A stretch of DNA of 64,000 nt from Lepisosteus oculatus (GCF_040954835.1 NC_090696.1:72415722-72479721), one strand, 5' to 3'. Positions 12,500-25,840 are shown, counted from the first letter of the stretch. Notes: generated by a model not told the origin, from the sequence alone. Translations and numbers: made by a program.

Positions 12500-14750
12500 A
12501 TAAACCTAACAGGAAGGATTAGCAGTAGTTTCAGAAAGAAAACAGTCTGCTGACAATTGTTATTAAAATTGCATTAATATTAATTAATTACACATAACTG
12601 AAATTTCCATCAAGTCTCTTCTTGCAAAATTGTGCTCATAGGGAATATTGTGTCATCATGTTAAGCAAGCTTTGTTGTCAGTTAATCCAGAAGGAAATTA
12701 TTGCTAAGGTTATTTCAAATAAATGAAATGTATAAAAATAAATGTACAGTATATATAATTGATATTTTAGGTGTATGTCTACATCTATACTGGATATATT
12801 GCTGTGAAGAATTCTGAACCAAATGTATTTCCAATCATATACAGTATATACAAGTATATACCAGTTTGGATCCACAATCTTTTCAGAAACCTTCATACAG
12901 TTTCCTCAAACATTTTTTTTTAATTTAGCAAGAAACAAAGTGGGGTTCCCTAGTTTTAAGACTGCAATGGTCATTTTCCATTTCAAAGTTAATGTCTTTA
13001 AAGAAGTTCACCCATTATTATTGTTTTAACAAAAGTTGTACAGTAAAATACACATTCAGTGGGAAACAAGAGAGCATATTCTGAAAGAAGTGTCATTTTC
13101 AGTAGCTTAATGAGTAATACATAATCAGACTACAAGTGGTGCATTAAGGCTGAAATTCATCTATTTCCCTACGGGATTAATAAAGTATTATCTATCTATG
13201 TCTTGTAAGAGTAATATCAGTACCCACATGTGACTAGGATTCACTAAACAGGGGAAAACAGTTGGAAAAGTGCTGCAGGAGTATGGTACAGAAGGTGTTT
13301 TATCAGTCAGGTGCACCTATTCCTTATTCTCCTGCAGATACAGGAATTATTGCTTGAAAATCAAGACCTAAAGAAATCATGATCCCATTGTCCCCTGGGC
13401 AGATGCCCACTGACATAGATAAAAGAAGTGGTTGCTTGCGTGGATGGAATCTAGCATTTCTTTGGAGACCACCATGTGTGACTTTTCAATGGCTCCATTC
13501 CCTCATCCCACAACACAACCCTGTCAAAACCTGAGGATAAGACCACTGATCACAAACTCTGCCACCTCTTGTGTAATAAAGTTGGGCTTTAGCCATATTC
13601 CCATTGTATTGTTTTGAAATCATAAATCAAAACATTTATCCCATCCCGTATTTTTACTTTAAAATCGCATTTAATACATATATCATAACATATTGCATAA
13701 GGTATATTGACATTATAAGACATTTTTTTATGATTTATAGAAAAAAAGGCTTACCTGTTATTTTGGTTCAAACACATAAAGTCCTGTCAGGCGATTTGTT
13801 GCTCTTGAAGTTAGTAGTCATCTAAATGTATGCATAGCAATTACAGAACTTTAATTGTAAATAAACAATTTGTTTTTATTTCTGTTCAATTAAATTTGTG
13901 ACTCTATGTCAGGAGGCATTTAGGTTACTCTTAGAATAAGTCTTTAAATATGGAACTGAGAAACAAAGCCTCATTGGAAAATACTCCTAAGACATTCGAG
14001 TATCCCTAGTTGTTTTGGTTTTAAGTTACCTACAATTAACCTGTTTTTTTTTTAGTAAAATACAAAATAATAACTACAGGTACGTTTTAAAGAAAAATAT
14101 CTAGTAAATATCTTAATAATGTCTTGTTTGTGTCAGTGTTATGTTGTGTTTTGCAATAAGGCATTCTTTCATGTTTTGATTGAGGGGCATTTTAAAACAA
14201 ACAAGGACAAACAAATCGAATGATGCTGTCAGTGAATGCTTTCACAATGATTCTCTTTGCCACTGAATGTGTTGTGCTAATTCCAAATAAGCCATTCCAC
14301 CACTGTAAACAGAATGTTGTGAAAATTCCCCTTGCAACATTAGATCCATTTCCACACTAAGAGATCATTTATTATGCAACACTCTTCTCAATCATATGTT
14401 GGTTGTGATCTTGTTAGGTTTTGCTATGCATGGCCCAGTTATGGGAAAATCTGCAGGGCAATTATTATATGTGATTATATGTGCACACAATTACTTAATA
14501 ACGTAAAGAAACAGTACACCATTTCTATGCCTCCCTTTATAGACAGACATATTTCATCCCAAGAGTTTGAAAACTCAAATAAAGCAAAGCCTCCCATAAA
14601 TGAAGATACACAATATCAGATTTATTATAAAAATAAACATGTTAACATTTCAGATGATAAAATTTCAGAGATGAGATATGCAGAATAAAGTACAGTATAT
14701 TTGGCATAGTTGGCTCCATTTGTTAAAACATTAAATAATAAATTATAAAG
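12500..14750. other. Gene-free interval between gene 2 and the array
   Basis: No supported exon. Contents seen are a LINE-type tail at about 13155-13200 and a GC-moderate patch at 13380-13580 ending in AATAAAG that may be another retroelement remnant. From about 14640 onwards the sequence resembles array spacer ('gagatgagatatgcagaat', compare about 56700). The 104-codon plus-strand frame at 14374-14688 has no recognisable features. Confidence 0.4.
13155..13200 (+). repeat. LINE-type 3' tail with TATC repeat
   Basis: The words 'tttccctacgggattaataa' and 'agtattatctatctatg' form the characteristic 3' end of several fish non-LTR retrotransposons, in which a 'gggattaataaagta' stretch leads into a TATC microsatellite. 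Only the tail is recognisable here, so the clade is not assigned. Confidence 0.5.
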
Positions 14751-14786
14751 CAGCGTACATTAACAAGAGAATTATGCATTGAGTAG

Positions 14787-15862
14787 TTTATTGATCATGC
14801 ATGTCATATGCACATCTAAGCACATTCCCATAATCACTGAAAGGAAAACTGCAACAAGACTGTTGACTATTGATTTTAGGAAGCTGGAATTATTGTTATT
14901 TTTAATTCCTGCTGATTTGACAAAGTAAGTGGAAACACTATGTTTTTTATAGAGGGGTTATTTCTATAGAGGAGATCTAGTTATTTTTATAGAGGAAAAT
15001 AAGACAATTTTTGATCACACGCAGTGAGTGGCTAATGAACTTTTAAAATAAACACACTTACCTTATTAAAGTCCCAGTGCATCTAACAGGGTTTTCAGCA
15101 TCTGGATAAGATGGGTTAAGTTTAAAGATGATGTACCAGTAGTGGCAGGACTGATTACTACTCACACCTGTTGGATAAGGAAGAAAATGTTAATGGTTAT
15201 GATTCCTAAAATTATCTTATCAACATATATTTTTCAACAATAGATAAAAAAAAACATTTTGTTCAAAAGGTTTTTAAAGAAAAAATATTTTAGATGTTAC
15301 ACAATGATTTATATATTTTAAGAAAATTTCCAAAATACATCTTTGAAAGCTAGTTATTATGGAAAAGTGACAATCTTGGTGACTGGTTTAATTACTTATG
15401 GAGAAGACATGGTGGGATCACCTGATTTGATATAAAGCTATGATATATTTTATTGTTGTAAGCATGTTTTTTAAAGCCACATAAGGAAAGGTACAGTACA
15501 TGCTCTTTTTCGATCTGTTAAAATAATGACATATTCAAACAATGTTTCGTCGTAAAGAATGTCAATCTGGTCATAGCTTTACTTTACAAGGTATTGCATA
15601 TCTTTCTGCAGAATGTATGAGAAACTAACTAATATAAAGAAAATAATATTTTCTTTAGAAACATAAGTAATAGAATAATGGTAAATTATAAACATGCATT
15701 TGAAATAATATACATATACAATATATTCATCTCTAGTATCTCTACAACAGCTTTTATTTGGCTAATCTCTGGAATGATTAACCTTTCATTCACATAGTGA
15801 ACACTCACTGGAAGAGCAATTCTCAGCCCAATGAGGAGCATCAGAAAGAGAACCTAGAGAAC
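14787..15862 (-). pseudogene. Dead array copy A
   Basis: All parts are recognisable but broken. The poly(A) signal is at 14787-14792. The acceptor half of the last exon is missing. The last coding exon at 15066-15167 has intact splice sites and ends DALGL-stop, but its second codon is TGA. The third exon (about 15500-15514) is cut to IEKEH and runs straight into the intron. In the signal-peptide exon (15809 to about 15862) the ATG and first codons are replaced, leaving FLMLLIGLRIALP. Immediately upstream the promoter is gone and a GC-rich dispersed repeat begins. The surviving C-terminal exon (NLTHLIQMLKTLLDALG) most resembles that of copy H at the far end of the array. Confidence 0.8.
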
Positions 15863-15864
15863 TC

Positions 15865-16230
15865 GTTTGTTGCGATGTCCCAAGCACCTGCCACAACATA
15901 AAAGGGATCATCTTATTACTGCTCCTCTGTGCTGTTCTGCCCTGTTTTAGCGGAGCCAAGCCTTCACAGTCTGATCAGCCTGGTTGCGCAGTACATTTCC
16001 CATTTGACTATCTTAATCAGCCTGCACGTTGCATTCTCTGTTTCTGTCAACACAGATCGTTCCCTGTCTGGCTGTCTTCGTCAGCCTGCACAATGTAACC
16101 CCATTCTCTCATCTCTCCTCCTGCCTTCACAGGGACCAAGCACATGCATCATCCTGTCCTAAAGATGCAGCTCCCATCATTTAATTTCCACATCATAACA
16201 CCCATAACCCATTTTGGATCATGCTATAGA
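15865..16230 (+). repeat. GC-rich dispersed repeat, copy 1
   Basis: It shares 'tctgccctgttttag', 'agccttcacagtctgatca' and 'cttcacagggaccaagcac' with the GC-rich segments at 55290-55930 and 59440-60310. Beyond its end, 16190-16320 continues to match 55900-56030, so the copy is embedded in spacer shared with the G-H interval. Its family is not assigned. It directly abuts the broken signal exon of copy A. Confidence 0.6.
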
Positions 16231-16234
16231 ACTC

Positions 16235-19200
16235 CTTATTGGTTGTGAGCTAGCATGCTGTGATTTTCATTTACTGTATGTACACTCTCTTTAGATTATG
16301 TGTTCAGTTAATAACTTCTCAATGAAGGCAATGAAGATGCATAGTGAGAAACTATGGTGGAGGAGTGGTGCCATAGATGAAATGTGAAAAAGAAATCAAT
16401 ATCATGTGAAATTCAGTGAGACAGACCATGCTACAACCATGCTACTATGGCTGTAGTCACTCGGTAGTCATTCTGATTGGATGAGCTAAACTAAAAACTA
16501 CAAGCATTTCATTTTAAATTACCATTGCTGCAAACAAACATTATGTTACATATAGAAACATATAGAAACAATGAATAATTAATATTACTGATAAAGTTAC
16601 TGCACTGCTTGCAGAGGAAATGAAGACAAACTAATCTTAAGATTTTCAAAATAAAACAATACAAATAAAAACAGTGAATAAAACTTACAAATAATAACAA
16701 AGAAAGAACTAAAAAAGCATACCATAAATAAAAAAAAAACATTTTGTCCAATTATTGTGGTAGAATTGTAGCAAAAGTGTGATTTCCCTAAAAAAATAAA
16801 TATTTGTATTATGCAGACATTTATCAGCTCCAATGCAACTTACAGTATATGACGGTAAGTCATCCTTTAAATGTCATTCAGATCACTATTTGCCCCCTTT
16901 TTGTTTTTTTAAACGTCTATTTGCTTTTAAATTAAATGTTTTAAAGCCACTATGTATAATATGTTTTTAGCAATTAGAATCTAAAATAAAATTATCAGTT
17001 TGCAGTGTTTGTTATTATTAACAATGGAATTGTCTGACATCCACACACAGTTGTGGTTCATAAAGGATTTACTGCATCACCTGACAGTTTTACAGAGTAC
17101 AGCAGTCCTGCATCTGATTATTTGAAAAAATAAAAACTGTGAGAGTTGGTTCGGATCACCATCCCGTAGCACTTATTGTGGTATGCTACCTGACACCTCA
17201 CACATTTTAAATGGCTACGTCTGTATGCATGTAGCTAAGCAGAAGTGTGTGAGATTAAGATCCAAGTATCCTCCTCAATTTATTATTACTCTGTTATAAC
17301 TCTAACATGTACCGTACACAAATTATTTTCTTTTGTTTTCAATTAAACAGTCTGATATTTCATAAAACCATATACAGTACAGACAACAGACAATGGTGAT
17401 TTTTTTTAGGCTTTGTAAGGGAATACTGTATATATTGGCAGGGGAAATAATTCAGTTGGATATAGTCGAATCAGTTAAGACTAAGACAAATATTTCATAT
17501 ATATATATATGATATATAACGAAATTACTGACTATTATGTATTATCACAAATCAATTTTGTTATATTGTTAAAAAATACTTAAAGTGTTTATAATGAGAT
17601 GGTATGCTGTGATTTTGGTAAAAATACAATTCAATGTTTGTTCTCTTTGAGTGTACTTTTGAGCAATGTACTGTATGTGTCACAGAATGCCAACAGTTGA
17701 AGAAGGGTCAGGCTTTGGGCTGTGTTTAATTAAGATTGCACTTTGGTGGCCAGGATTGCATCAATGTGTGTATATCTGTCTGTCCTTCTGTGTCTATTTG
17801 TTCCTCCAAAGTCTTCAGCTTCAGTGTTCAAATACAAGTAGTGGGGTAGGACACAACAAGGATTGAAGAGTACACTATTTCCCTAGACATAACGCAAAAC
17901 ACCACACCTTAGGTATTTGCACATAGGAGTGTGTGGGTTTTCTGAGCAGTTCGGACCAGTGTGGGGCAAGAAAGGAATCAAAGAAGTGATAGGGAACAAG
18001 AACACCTGGACATCTGCACACTGACAATTCTTAAATGATGCAAGTTACCTCCTGATACTCAAATGGACACTCATTATTTATGTTGTATAAAAAGGGGAGA
18101 TTCCATAGCCATTTGTTTTCCTTCCTAAATCTGCTGTTGAACCACCGACTGTGTCCCTTGGACATACTAATTGTGTTGAAGAAAGATAGGAGATGTGAAA
18201 AAATGGTTAACTGATTTCTTTCTGCACAAAGATTTCATTTGGTACAAAACATTCCATGCTTTAGCTCTTTTATAGTTATGGCAGGGACGGGAGTTAACTG
18301 ATAAGATATTCGAAGTGCGAGCTAGAGACTCCCTAACTATGGGAAGATGAGACCTGCCATTCAAAGTGTTCAAGGTCTGGAGAATGTCCGAACACAGGTG
18401 GCCTGCCCCCATTACCATGATAACAATTTGCATCAGAAATGGCTGAAGTTTGTTATATAAATTGGAGTATCTATAATCTTTGAATAATTCCGATTGTTCC
18501 CTGCACGCAATAAAACGCACTTGTTCAACTTCATCTCGGGGTCCAGAACTAATTTATTTGTTACAACAGTGTCATGGGGTCTGTGTTTGGTGTAGAGAGA
18601 ATTGATGTGATTAATAAGAAAATAAAAAGGGCAATTAAGCCATGCTAATGTCTGTTTCTGGTCTGTGGGTAAATTGGTGGTTCTGGAAAATGAAAGGAAG
18701 TTTTCATTTGCAAGTATAAAAGGATCCTAGTACTTTTAAAATTGCTATTTGACATAGTCTACTACCAAAACAAAAAAAAAATATTTTTATGAGGTCACCT
18801 ATCCATGATATACACACTTTACAGAGGGACATGTAAAGTAACCCTTTTAGTAGTATTTTCACACTCTTATGAAGGTGAAGAAGAAGCATGATTGAAATCT
18901 AAGCTTGTATTGGGGTAATTTATCTAGTGATCTAGGTGAACAACAACCTGTCCATAAGAATGGGACAGTCAGAACCACCCCAACTCTTTTATTGAAGGAG
19001 GATCCAGGGAGCTGTGGCAAGGTCAAGGATGGGCTGGAAGAAGGGATGAGGAAACAAAACACAAGCAAGTCCACAAGAGGCGTGATAATTGCAGAGCTTA
19101 TCGGGTCTGATGTTCTTTTGAATATTTGTTTTAAACTCCATTTATTATGCAAGACTCAGTAATGTAATGCCTTTAATCGTGATTTTAGGGGATTTTAAAG

Positions 19201-19600
19201 GTATGTGCCTTTTGATTTTGTAATATACAGACACATTAAATGCACACAGCATGACCGTCTTTTCAAGTGTCACCTGAAAGCTTTCAATGCTTCAACCTGG
19301 CACAATAAAGAAGGAATGAAGACAGCATTGCAGGTAGTGACAGAGGATAGATGTGCTCTAAATTCTTCAGACGGACTTCAGAGACGTGGTAAATCTATAG
19401 CATTCAAGTCAAATACCTGTAAGAAAATATGTCTTCTATTGGATATGTGATATATTGTATGAAAACTCTATGTGGCTCTAATATGCGTACCATAACATGC
19501 TCCAGTTAGTAGTTTCCCAGATTTCCATTATAATTTCTGCTACACCTGTAAACCCATTTGTTTTTACATTAAAAATAAATGATAAAGCAGCACACATTAA
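16235..19600. repeat. Array spacer A-B
   Basis: Spacer of the tandem unit. In order: a block like 55900-56030; a block with 'gaggagtggtgcc' and 'agtcactcggtagtcat' near 16350-16480 that recurs in every spacer; a block starting 'tgtcacagaatgccaacag' at about 17678; LTR copy 1; a block 'gaacaacaacctgtccataa' at about 18940; and an 81-codon plus-strand frame at 19205-19450. Compared with spacer B-C it lacks about 300 bases between roughly 18060 and 18090. No gene was recognised. Confidence 0.7.
18177..18568 (+). mobile_element. Solo LTR, copy 1
   Basis: 392 bases bounded by TGAAGAAAG and TTACAACA, flanked by GTGT on both sides (18173-18176 and 18569-18572). The empty site is preserved in spacer D-E at about 38630-38650. 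On the plus strand it carries a TATATAAATTGG box and, downstream, CAATAAAACGC, as expected of an LTR. No internal region is present. The 4-bp duplication fits Gypsy or retrovirus-like families; the family is not assigned. Confidence 0.65.
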
Positions 19601-19604
19601 CAAG

Positions 19605-19800
19605 AGAAGTATGCATTGAGTAGTTTATTGATCATTGCATGCTGCATGCACATGTAAGCACATTTCCATAATCACTGAAAGGAAAACAATAATTTTACAC
19701 AAAATCTAGAAAGGAGAAACAAGACTGCGGACGGTTGATTTTAGCCAGCGGGAAACAGAGTTTGAGATGCTGCAGGAATTTGTGAAGCCTCATGTCCTTC
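19605..19800 (-). terminator. Copy B untranslated last exon and poly(A) signal
   Basis: Acceptor TGTTCCACAG precedes base 19800. The exon begins GAAGGACATGAGGCTTC and contains no coding continuation, because the stop lies in the exon before. AATAAA reads at 19629-19624 and cleavage is expected near 19605. An entirely untranslated last exon is a hallmark of SCPP genes. Confidence 0.7.
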
Positions 19801-20006
19801 CTGTGGAACACAGAAGATTACAGTATATTGTTAGTATTCTATGCTTATTTTATAAAGTAAGTATGAACCTCAAGAGAGGTGTTATTTCTTTAAAAAAAGA
19901 GAAAGGAGAATAAGCCAATTTTGTACTTACATCAGTCAAAACTAATTTTATGATCACACGTAATGTATGGCTAATGAACTTTTAAAAATAAAACATACTT
20001 ACCATA

Positions 20007-20949
20007 TTAAGCGTTTAGTGCATTTAACATGTTTTTCAGGATCTGGATAATCTGGTTTAAGGATAAAGATGATAAACCACCAGTGCCAGTACTGCTCGCT
20101 TCAGCCTGTTGAATAATGAAGAAAGTACTGAAAGTTATGATTCTTAATTATGAAATTCAATAGAAGCATTTTGTTCAAAAGGTTTTTTTAAGACAAAAAC
20201 ATTTTGGTGTTGCACAATGATTTCTATATTACAAGAAAATATTTGACAAATACATCTTGGAATGATAGTTATTATGGAAAAATAACAGAAAACATATAAT
20301 TGAAATTAAGATAATGAAAGGAAACATTTGAAACATGAGCTGCTGCACATTTCATTAATCTAGACTGTTCTAATCACATATAGATAAAACATGGTGAGGT
20401 CACGTGATTTGATATGAACCAATTTCTATTTTATTTACCCATCAATTTCTTAAGAAGGCTTTTTTAAGCCAGATAATTAAAGGTACTGTACATACTGGTT
20501 TAAATATAGAGCTAGCTCTTGCTTCACGGTGATGGTCTTCTTCGATCTGTTAAAAGAATAACACATTCAAACAATGTTTCATAGTAAAAATGTTGCTCTG
20601 GAAATCCATATACTGTTAAAAAAATTCAGCATTCGACAATTTGCTCTACAAGCTCTCTGTAATTTAAGGTGTTGCACATTTTTTTGTGCAATTTGCAGTT
20701 TGTACAGTTTGAGAAAGTAATATAAAGAAAATAATGTCTTCTTCATAAACATAAATGATAGAAAAAAGCAAACAACAAGCATACATTTGAAATAATATAC
20801 ATATACATTATACTAAGCTCTAGTATCTCTGTGAGGTTATTTATTTTGCTAGTCTCTGGAAGTAATAGCATTTCATTTACGTAGTGAACACTTACTGGAA
20901 GAGCAATGCTCAGCCCAATGAGGAGCATCAGAAAGAGAGCCGTCTTCAT
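20007..20949 (-). CDS. Array copy B: small secreted prepropeptide-like SCPP
   Basis: Exon 2 coding 20896-20949 (MKTALFLMLLIGLSIALP, donor GTAAGT); exon 3 20496-20546 (IEEDHHREARASSIFKP, acceptor TTTTAACAG, donor GTATGT); exon 4 20003-20105 with stop TAA at 20007-20009, followed by donor GTAAGT. All phase 0; 67 residues. The signal peptide should be cleaved around SIA/LP. The acidic-His segment ends in R-E-A-R, a minimal R-x-x-R convertase site. Exon 4 is Ser/Thr/Gly-rich (AEASSTGTGG) and then forms an amphipathic helix (LNQIIQILKNMLNALNA). SS and S/T runs may be modified. The exon plan (noncoding first and last exons, signal exon, phase 0) and the neighbours argue for an SCPP lineage. A secreted host-defence or signalling peptide is an alternative role. 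The function is unknown. Confidence 0.82.
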
Positions 20950-21175
20950 GATTTGCTGGAGGCTAAGGAAGATAATAAGATCAAAGAATTAAGTATCAAA
21001 AAATTTAAACAGTTATACTCCATATAATAAGTGGATCTCTGATAATGCTGATAATGAATTAATGGATTAATAGCATAGATTTGATCTTTGAGCTTTTAAA
21101 TACTATTTTGCATTGTCTAATACAGTACTCACAAACGTTTGTCTATGTTAAAGAAAAGAATGCAAAGTTCAGTAC

Positions 21176-21300
21176 CTGTTAATTGCTACACCCTAAAAAC
21201 AATGAAGTAGTACAGTATGTCCAATGTATCAGCTTGGTGAAAATGCTCCATTCTGCAAGTCCTATTTAAATACATTTCAGACAATGAATGACCAATGAAA
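21176..21300 (-). promoter_or_regulatory. Copy B promoter and noncoding exon 1
   Basis: Minus strand order: CATTGGTC (inverted CCAAT, about 21290-21297), TATTTAAATAGG (TATA-like, 21272-21261), start near 21238, noncoding exon to 21176, then ACAG/GTACTG donor. The block is kept in all seven intact copies and is absent from copies A and C1. Confidence 0.65.
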
Positions 21301-24300
21301 TTACTTGTCACAGGTCTTATTTCAAAACAGCCAACATTTCAAAATACATACTGTACATTGTTAACTAAGGGAGAGGCGTATTTAATACTTTGGATTAATG
21401 TCACACCTACCTGAAGATGACATGTAATGTTTTACAGTTTCAGGTGCACTTTACATCTTCAGACTTTGACATACACTGTCATTCAGCTATTTGAGAAACA
21501 TGTCATATCATATCTTAATTTCAAACCAAAAGTCTTATCTTAATTAATCATATTAATCAGTATTACATTTTAGTGTAAAAGTACTGTCCATACAGTACAT
21601 CACTCATCTACAGCTTGGCAAGAGGAATACATTTTCTTGTCTTATAAAGCAAAAGCCTAATAAAAGCTGAATTTTCACACAATGTCAATACAATGAAAGG
21701 TAGATTTTGGGTTGGATATTTCATTTACCATTGTAAAGGGACAAATAACTTTCTTGTGTAGTTTTGCTTCTGAAAAAACTTTCAAAGCTATTGCTGCTGG
21801 GAACCATATTTTTAATGTATTTCAGTTAATGAAATAAACTTTGAATTTGTTACTTTGTGTCTCACAGCTACATATGTAATACAGTGCTTCATTTGGGCTG
21901 TTTTTTAAACATCATAGTGACAAAATACAGCAACTTGCAAAAGTATATATGTTTCTATCTTACTTTCTTACTAGAAATGTAATAGTAGACTGAATAACTG
22001 AAATACACTGAGAGTATAACTATCTACAGTAAATAAAAAGAAGGCTATTTTAATGCCATTAGTTAAGCTAATAATCAATTAAATAGAGGAACAATTATGA
22101 AAACAACATGCTGATGTTTGCTGTCTCAGTTCTATGTACAGTATCTAATACACTACTTATTTTTTCTTGCTGTTTTTGAAACATCATAGTGACAAAATAA
22201 TGTGCCTTGCAAAAGTATTTGTGTTTCTATTTTACTCCAAAAGGTGAAAGAAATGTAATAATAGATAAATTATACTAGATAAATCTATGAATCACTGACA
22301 GAATAACTGAATTAAGGAAAAAAGAGAAACAAATGATGTGGTCATTCAAGGAGGTTTTTGACATCACCTTGATTATTACCTTCTCAATGTATAAAATTGC
22401 AAAGGTGGGGATAGGGTGGAGGAGGGGTGTCACAGATGAAATGTGAAAAAAGAAATTCAATATCATGAGAAATTCATCCAGACAGGCCATTTTATGACCG
22501 TAGTCACTCGGTAATCACTGTGATTGAACGAGCTAAATTAAAAACTATAAGTATTTCATTTTACATTACACTTTAAAGAAATATTATATTATATATAGAA
22601 ACATATATACAAACAACATTTGATTGAAATGACTTATGTTATGATTGCTTACAGAGGAAGTGAAAACAAACTAACCTAAGGAATGTCATTCATATCACTA
22701 CTTGCCCCTGTTTTTTTTTACGTTTAGTTGCTTTTAAATACAAAATGTTTTAAAGCTGCCTTGTATATATTTTTAACAATTAAGATCTAAAATAATCCGT
22801 TTTCAATTTTTATTAAAATACGATTAGTCTGAGAACCACACACAGTTCATTAAGGAGTTACTGGATCACCTGGTAGTTTTACAGAGTTTGCAGTCCTGCA
22901 TCAGAATATTTGAAAAAGTAAAAACAGGGAGACATGGTTTGGTTCACCATAGTACAGCACTTGTTGTTTTTTGCTACACTGTACCTTGCGTATTTTAAAT
23001 GGTTACAGTACATCTGTATAAATGTAATTGAGCAGAATTGTCCAAGATTAGGAGCTAATCATCCTGCTGAATTTATATCATAACTTTGTTATAATTCCAT
23101 CATGTGCGCAAATAATTTTTCTTTTGTTATAAATGAAAAAGTCTGATATTTTGTAAACGTAAATGAATAACAACAGACACTGGTGAAGCTTTTTGGGTAG
23201 GCTTTGTTAAGAAATATATTTGGTAGGGGAAATAATTCAGTTAGATGAAGGCAGGTAAATTAAAATTAAGATTAAGACAAATATCTCATTGTTGATATAT
23301 ATTGGAATTACTGACTATTATGTATTATCACAAATCAATTTTGTTATATGGTTAAAAAATACTTAAAGTGTTTATAATGAGATGGTATGCTGTGATTTTG
23401 ATAAAAATACAATTCAATGTTTGTTCTCTTTGAGTGTAATTTTGATCAATGTACTGTATGTGTCACAGAATGCCAACAGTTGAAGAAGGGACAGGTTTAT
23501 GGGCTGTGTTTAATTAAGTTTGCACCTGGTGGCCAGGATTGCGTCAATGTGTGTATATCTGTCTGTCCTTCTCCTGTGTCTATTTGTTCCTCCAAAGTCT
23601 TCAGCTTCAGTGTTCAAATACAAGTAGTGGGGTAGGACACAACAAGGATTGAAGAGTACACTATTTCCCTAGACATAACGCAAAACACCACACCTTAGGT
23701 ATTTGCACATAGAAGTGTGTGGGTTTTCTGAGCCAGTTCGGACCAGTGTGGGGCAAGAAAGGAATCAAAGAAGTGATAGGGAACAAGGACACCTGGACAT
23801 CTGCACACTGACAATTCTTAAATGATGCAAGTTACCTCCTGATACTCAAATAAACACTCCTGTCTCCGATGGAAACTGTCAATAACCCCCTCTGAGGGGA
23901 ATTGACTAACTTATAGAGAAAAAAAAACATCTGAGCTTGAACATACAGTATGGGCTTTCTCTCCTCCTCTCCTGAGCCCCTAGACACAAGACAGACAGAA
24001 CAACGGAAGCTGCTTTTTGCGAGACCACGGGAGAGAGTTGACAGTTGATCTGCGGAGTAAAGGAGATATTAGTGATAGAATCGAGGTACTGTGCAGGATT
24101 GTTTTTTCCCAGGGTTGAAAGTTACAGAGGAAGAGGCCTAGGGAGCTGATATTGGGGCAATGGAAATGTTCAGCTGAGTGCAGCTTGTGAGGGGATTTTC
24201 ATTACAGCCTGGCCAGTGCAGAGACTGAGGAGACTGGACATTGTGGAAGAGTTTTTTTGGTGGTCCTTGTTTCTGCTTCTGAATGGAGGCAAATTTAGAA

Positions 24301-25840
24301 AAATGTTTTCTTTCTGTTTGATTAGAAATATTTACGTTGTATAAAAAGGGGAGATTCCTGAGCCGTTTGTTTTCCTTCCCAAATGTGCTGTTGAACCTCC
24401 TACAACCGACTGTATCCCTTGGACATACTATTTGTGTTGAAGAAAGATAGGAGATGTGAAAAAATGGTTAACTGATTTCTTTCTGCACAAAGATTTCATT
24501 TGGTACAAAACATTCCATGCTTTAGCTCTTTTGAGTTATGGCAGGGACGGGAGTTAACTGATTCAAAGTGCGAGCTAGAGACTCCCTTACTATGGGAAGA
24601 TGAGACCAGCCATTCAAAGTGTTCAAGGTCTGGAGAATGTCCGAACACAGGTGGCCTGCCCCCATTACCATGGTAACAATTTGCATCAGAAATGGCTGAA
24701 GTTTGTTATATAAATTGGAGTATCTATAATCTTTGAATAATTCCGATTGTTCCCTGCATGTAATAAAATGCACTTGTTCAACTTCATCTCGGGATCCAGA
24801 ACTAATGTGTTTGTTACAACAGTGTTATGGGGTCTGTGTTTGGTGTAGAGAGAATTGATGTGATTAATAAGAAAATTAAAAGGGCAATTAAGCCATACTA
24901 ATGTCTGTTTCTGGTCTGTGGGTAAATTGTAAGGAAACTGTTGCAAGTATAAAAGGGTCCTAGCACTTTTAAAATTGCTATTTGACATAGTCTACTACCG
25001 AAACAAAAAAAGATCTTCTTTTCATGGGGTCACCTATCCATGATATACACACTTTAAAGAGGGACATGTAACGTAACCCCTTTAGTAGTATTTTCACACT
25101 CTTATGAAGGTGAAGAAGAAGCATGATTGAAATCTGAGCTTTTATTGGGGTAATTTATCTAGTGATCTAGGTGAACAACAACCTGTCCATAAGAATGGGA
25201 CAGTCAGAACCACCCCAACTCCTTTATTGAAGGAGGATCCAGGGAGCTGTGGCAAGGTCAAGGATGGGCTGGAAGAAGGGATGAGGAAACAAAACACAAG
25301 CAAGTCCACAAGAGGTGTGATAATTACAGAGTTTAACAAGTCTGATGTTCTTTTGAATATTTGTTTTAAACTCCATTTATTATGCAAGACTCAGTAATGT
25401 AATGCCTTTAATCGTGATTTTAGGGGATTTTAAAGATATGTGCCTTTTGATTTTGTAATATACAGACACATTAAATGCACACAGCATGGCCGTCTTTTCA
25501 AGTGTCACCTGAAAGCTTTCAATGCTTCAACCTGGCACAATAAAGAAGGAATGATGACAGCATTGCAGGTAGTGACAGAGGATAGATGTACTCTAAATTC
25601 TTCAGACGGACTTCAGACATGTGGTAAATCTATACCATTCAAGTCAAATACCTGTAAGAAAATATGTCTTCTATTGGATATGTGATATATTGTATGAAAA
25701 CTCTATGTGGCTCTAATATGCATACCATAACATGCCCCAGTTAGTAGTTTCCCAGATTTCCATTATAATTTCTGCTACACCTGTAAACCTATTTGTTTAT
25801 ATATTAAAAATAAATGATAAAGCAGCACACATTAACAAGA
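21300..25840. repeat. Array spacer B-C
   Basis: Same order of blocks as spacer A-B: upstream flank to about 22200, with two related 'catcatagtgacaaaata' stretches (about 21910 and 22185); the 'ggaggaggggtgtcacagatg' block near 22420; the 'tgtcacagaatgcc' block at about 23459; 'aaccccctctgaggggaatt' near 23885; LTR copy 2; the 'gaacaacaacctgtcc' block near 25170; and an 81-codon plus-strand frame at 25440-25685. No gene recognised. Confidence 0.7.
24438..24821 (+). mobile_element. Solo LTR, copy 2
   Basis: The same element as at 18177-18568, in the same position of the spacer and with the same GTGT on each side (24434-24437 and 24822-24825). It was therefore inherited by duplication of the spacer and not independently inserted. 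384 bases; no internal region. Confidence 0.65.

Noticed and set aside
14374-14688. 104-codon plus-strand frame
   Set aside because: Overlaps decayed spacer sequence. No homologous open frame in other spacers.
18167-18520. 117-codon minus-strand frame and its homologues in other spacers
   Set aside because: Antisense across the solo LTR. It repeats only because the LTR was duplicated.
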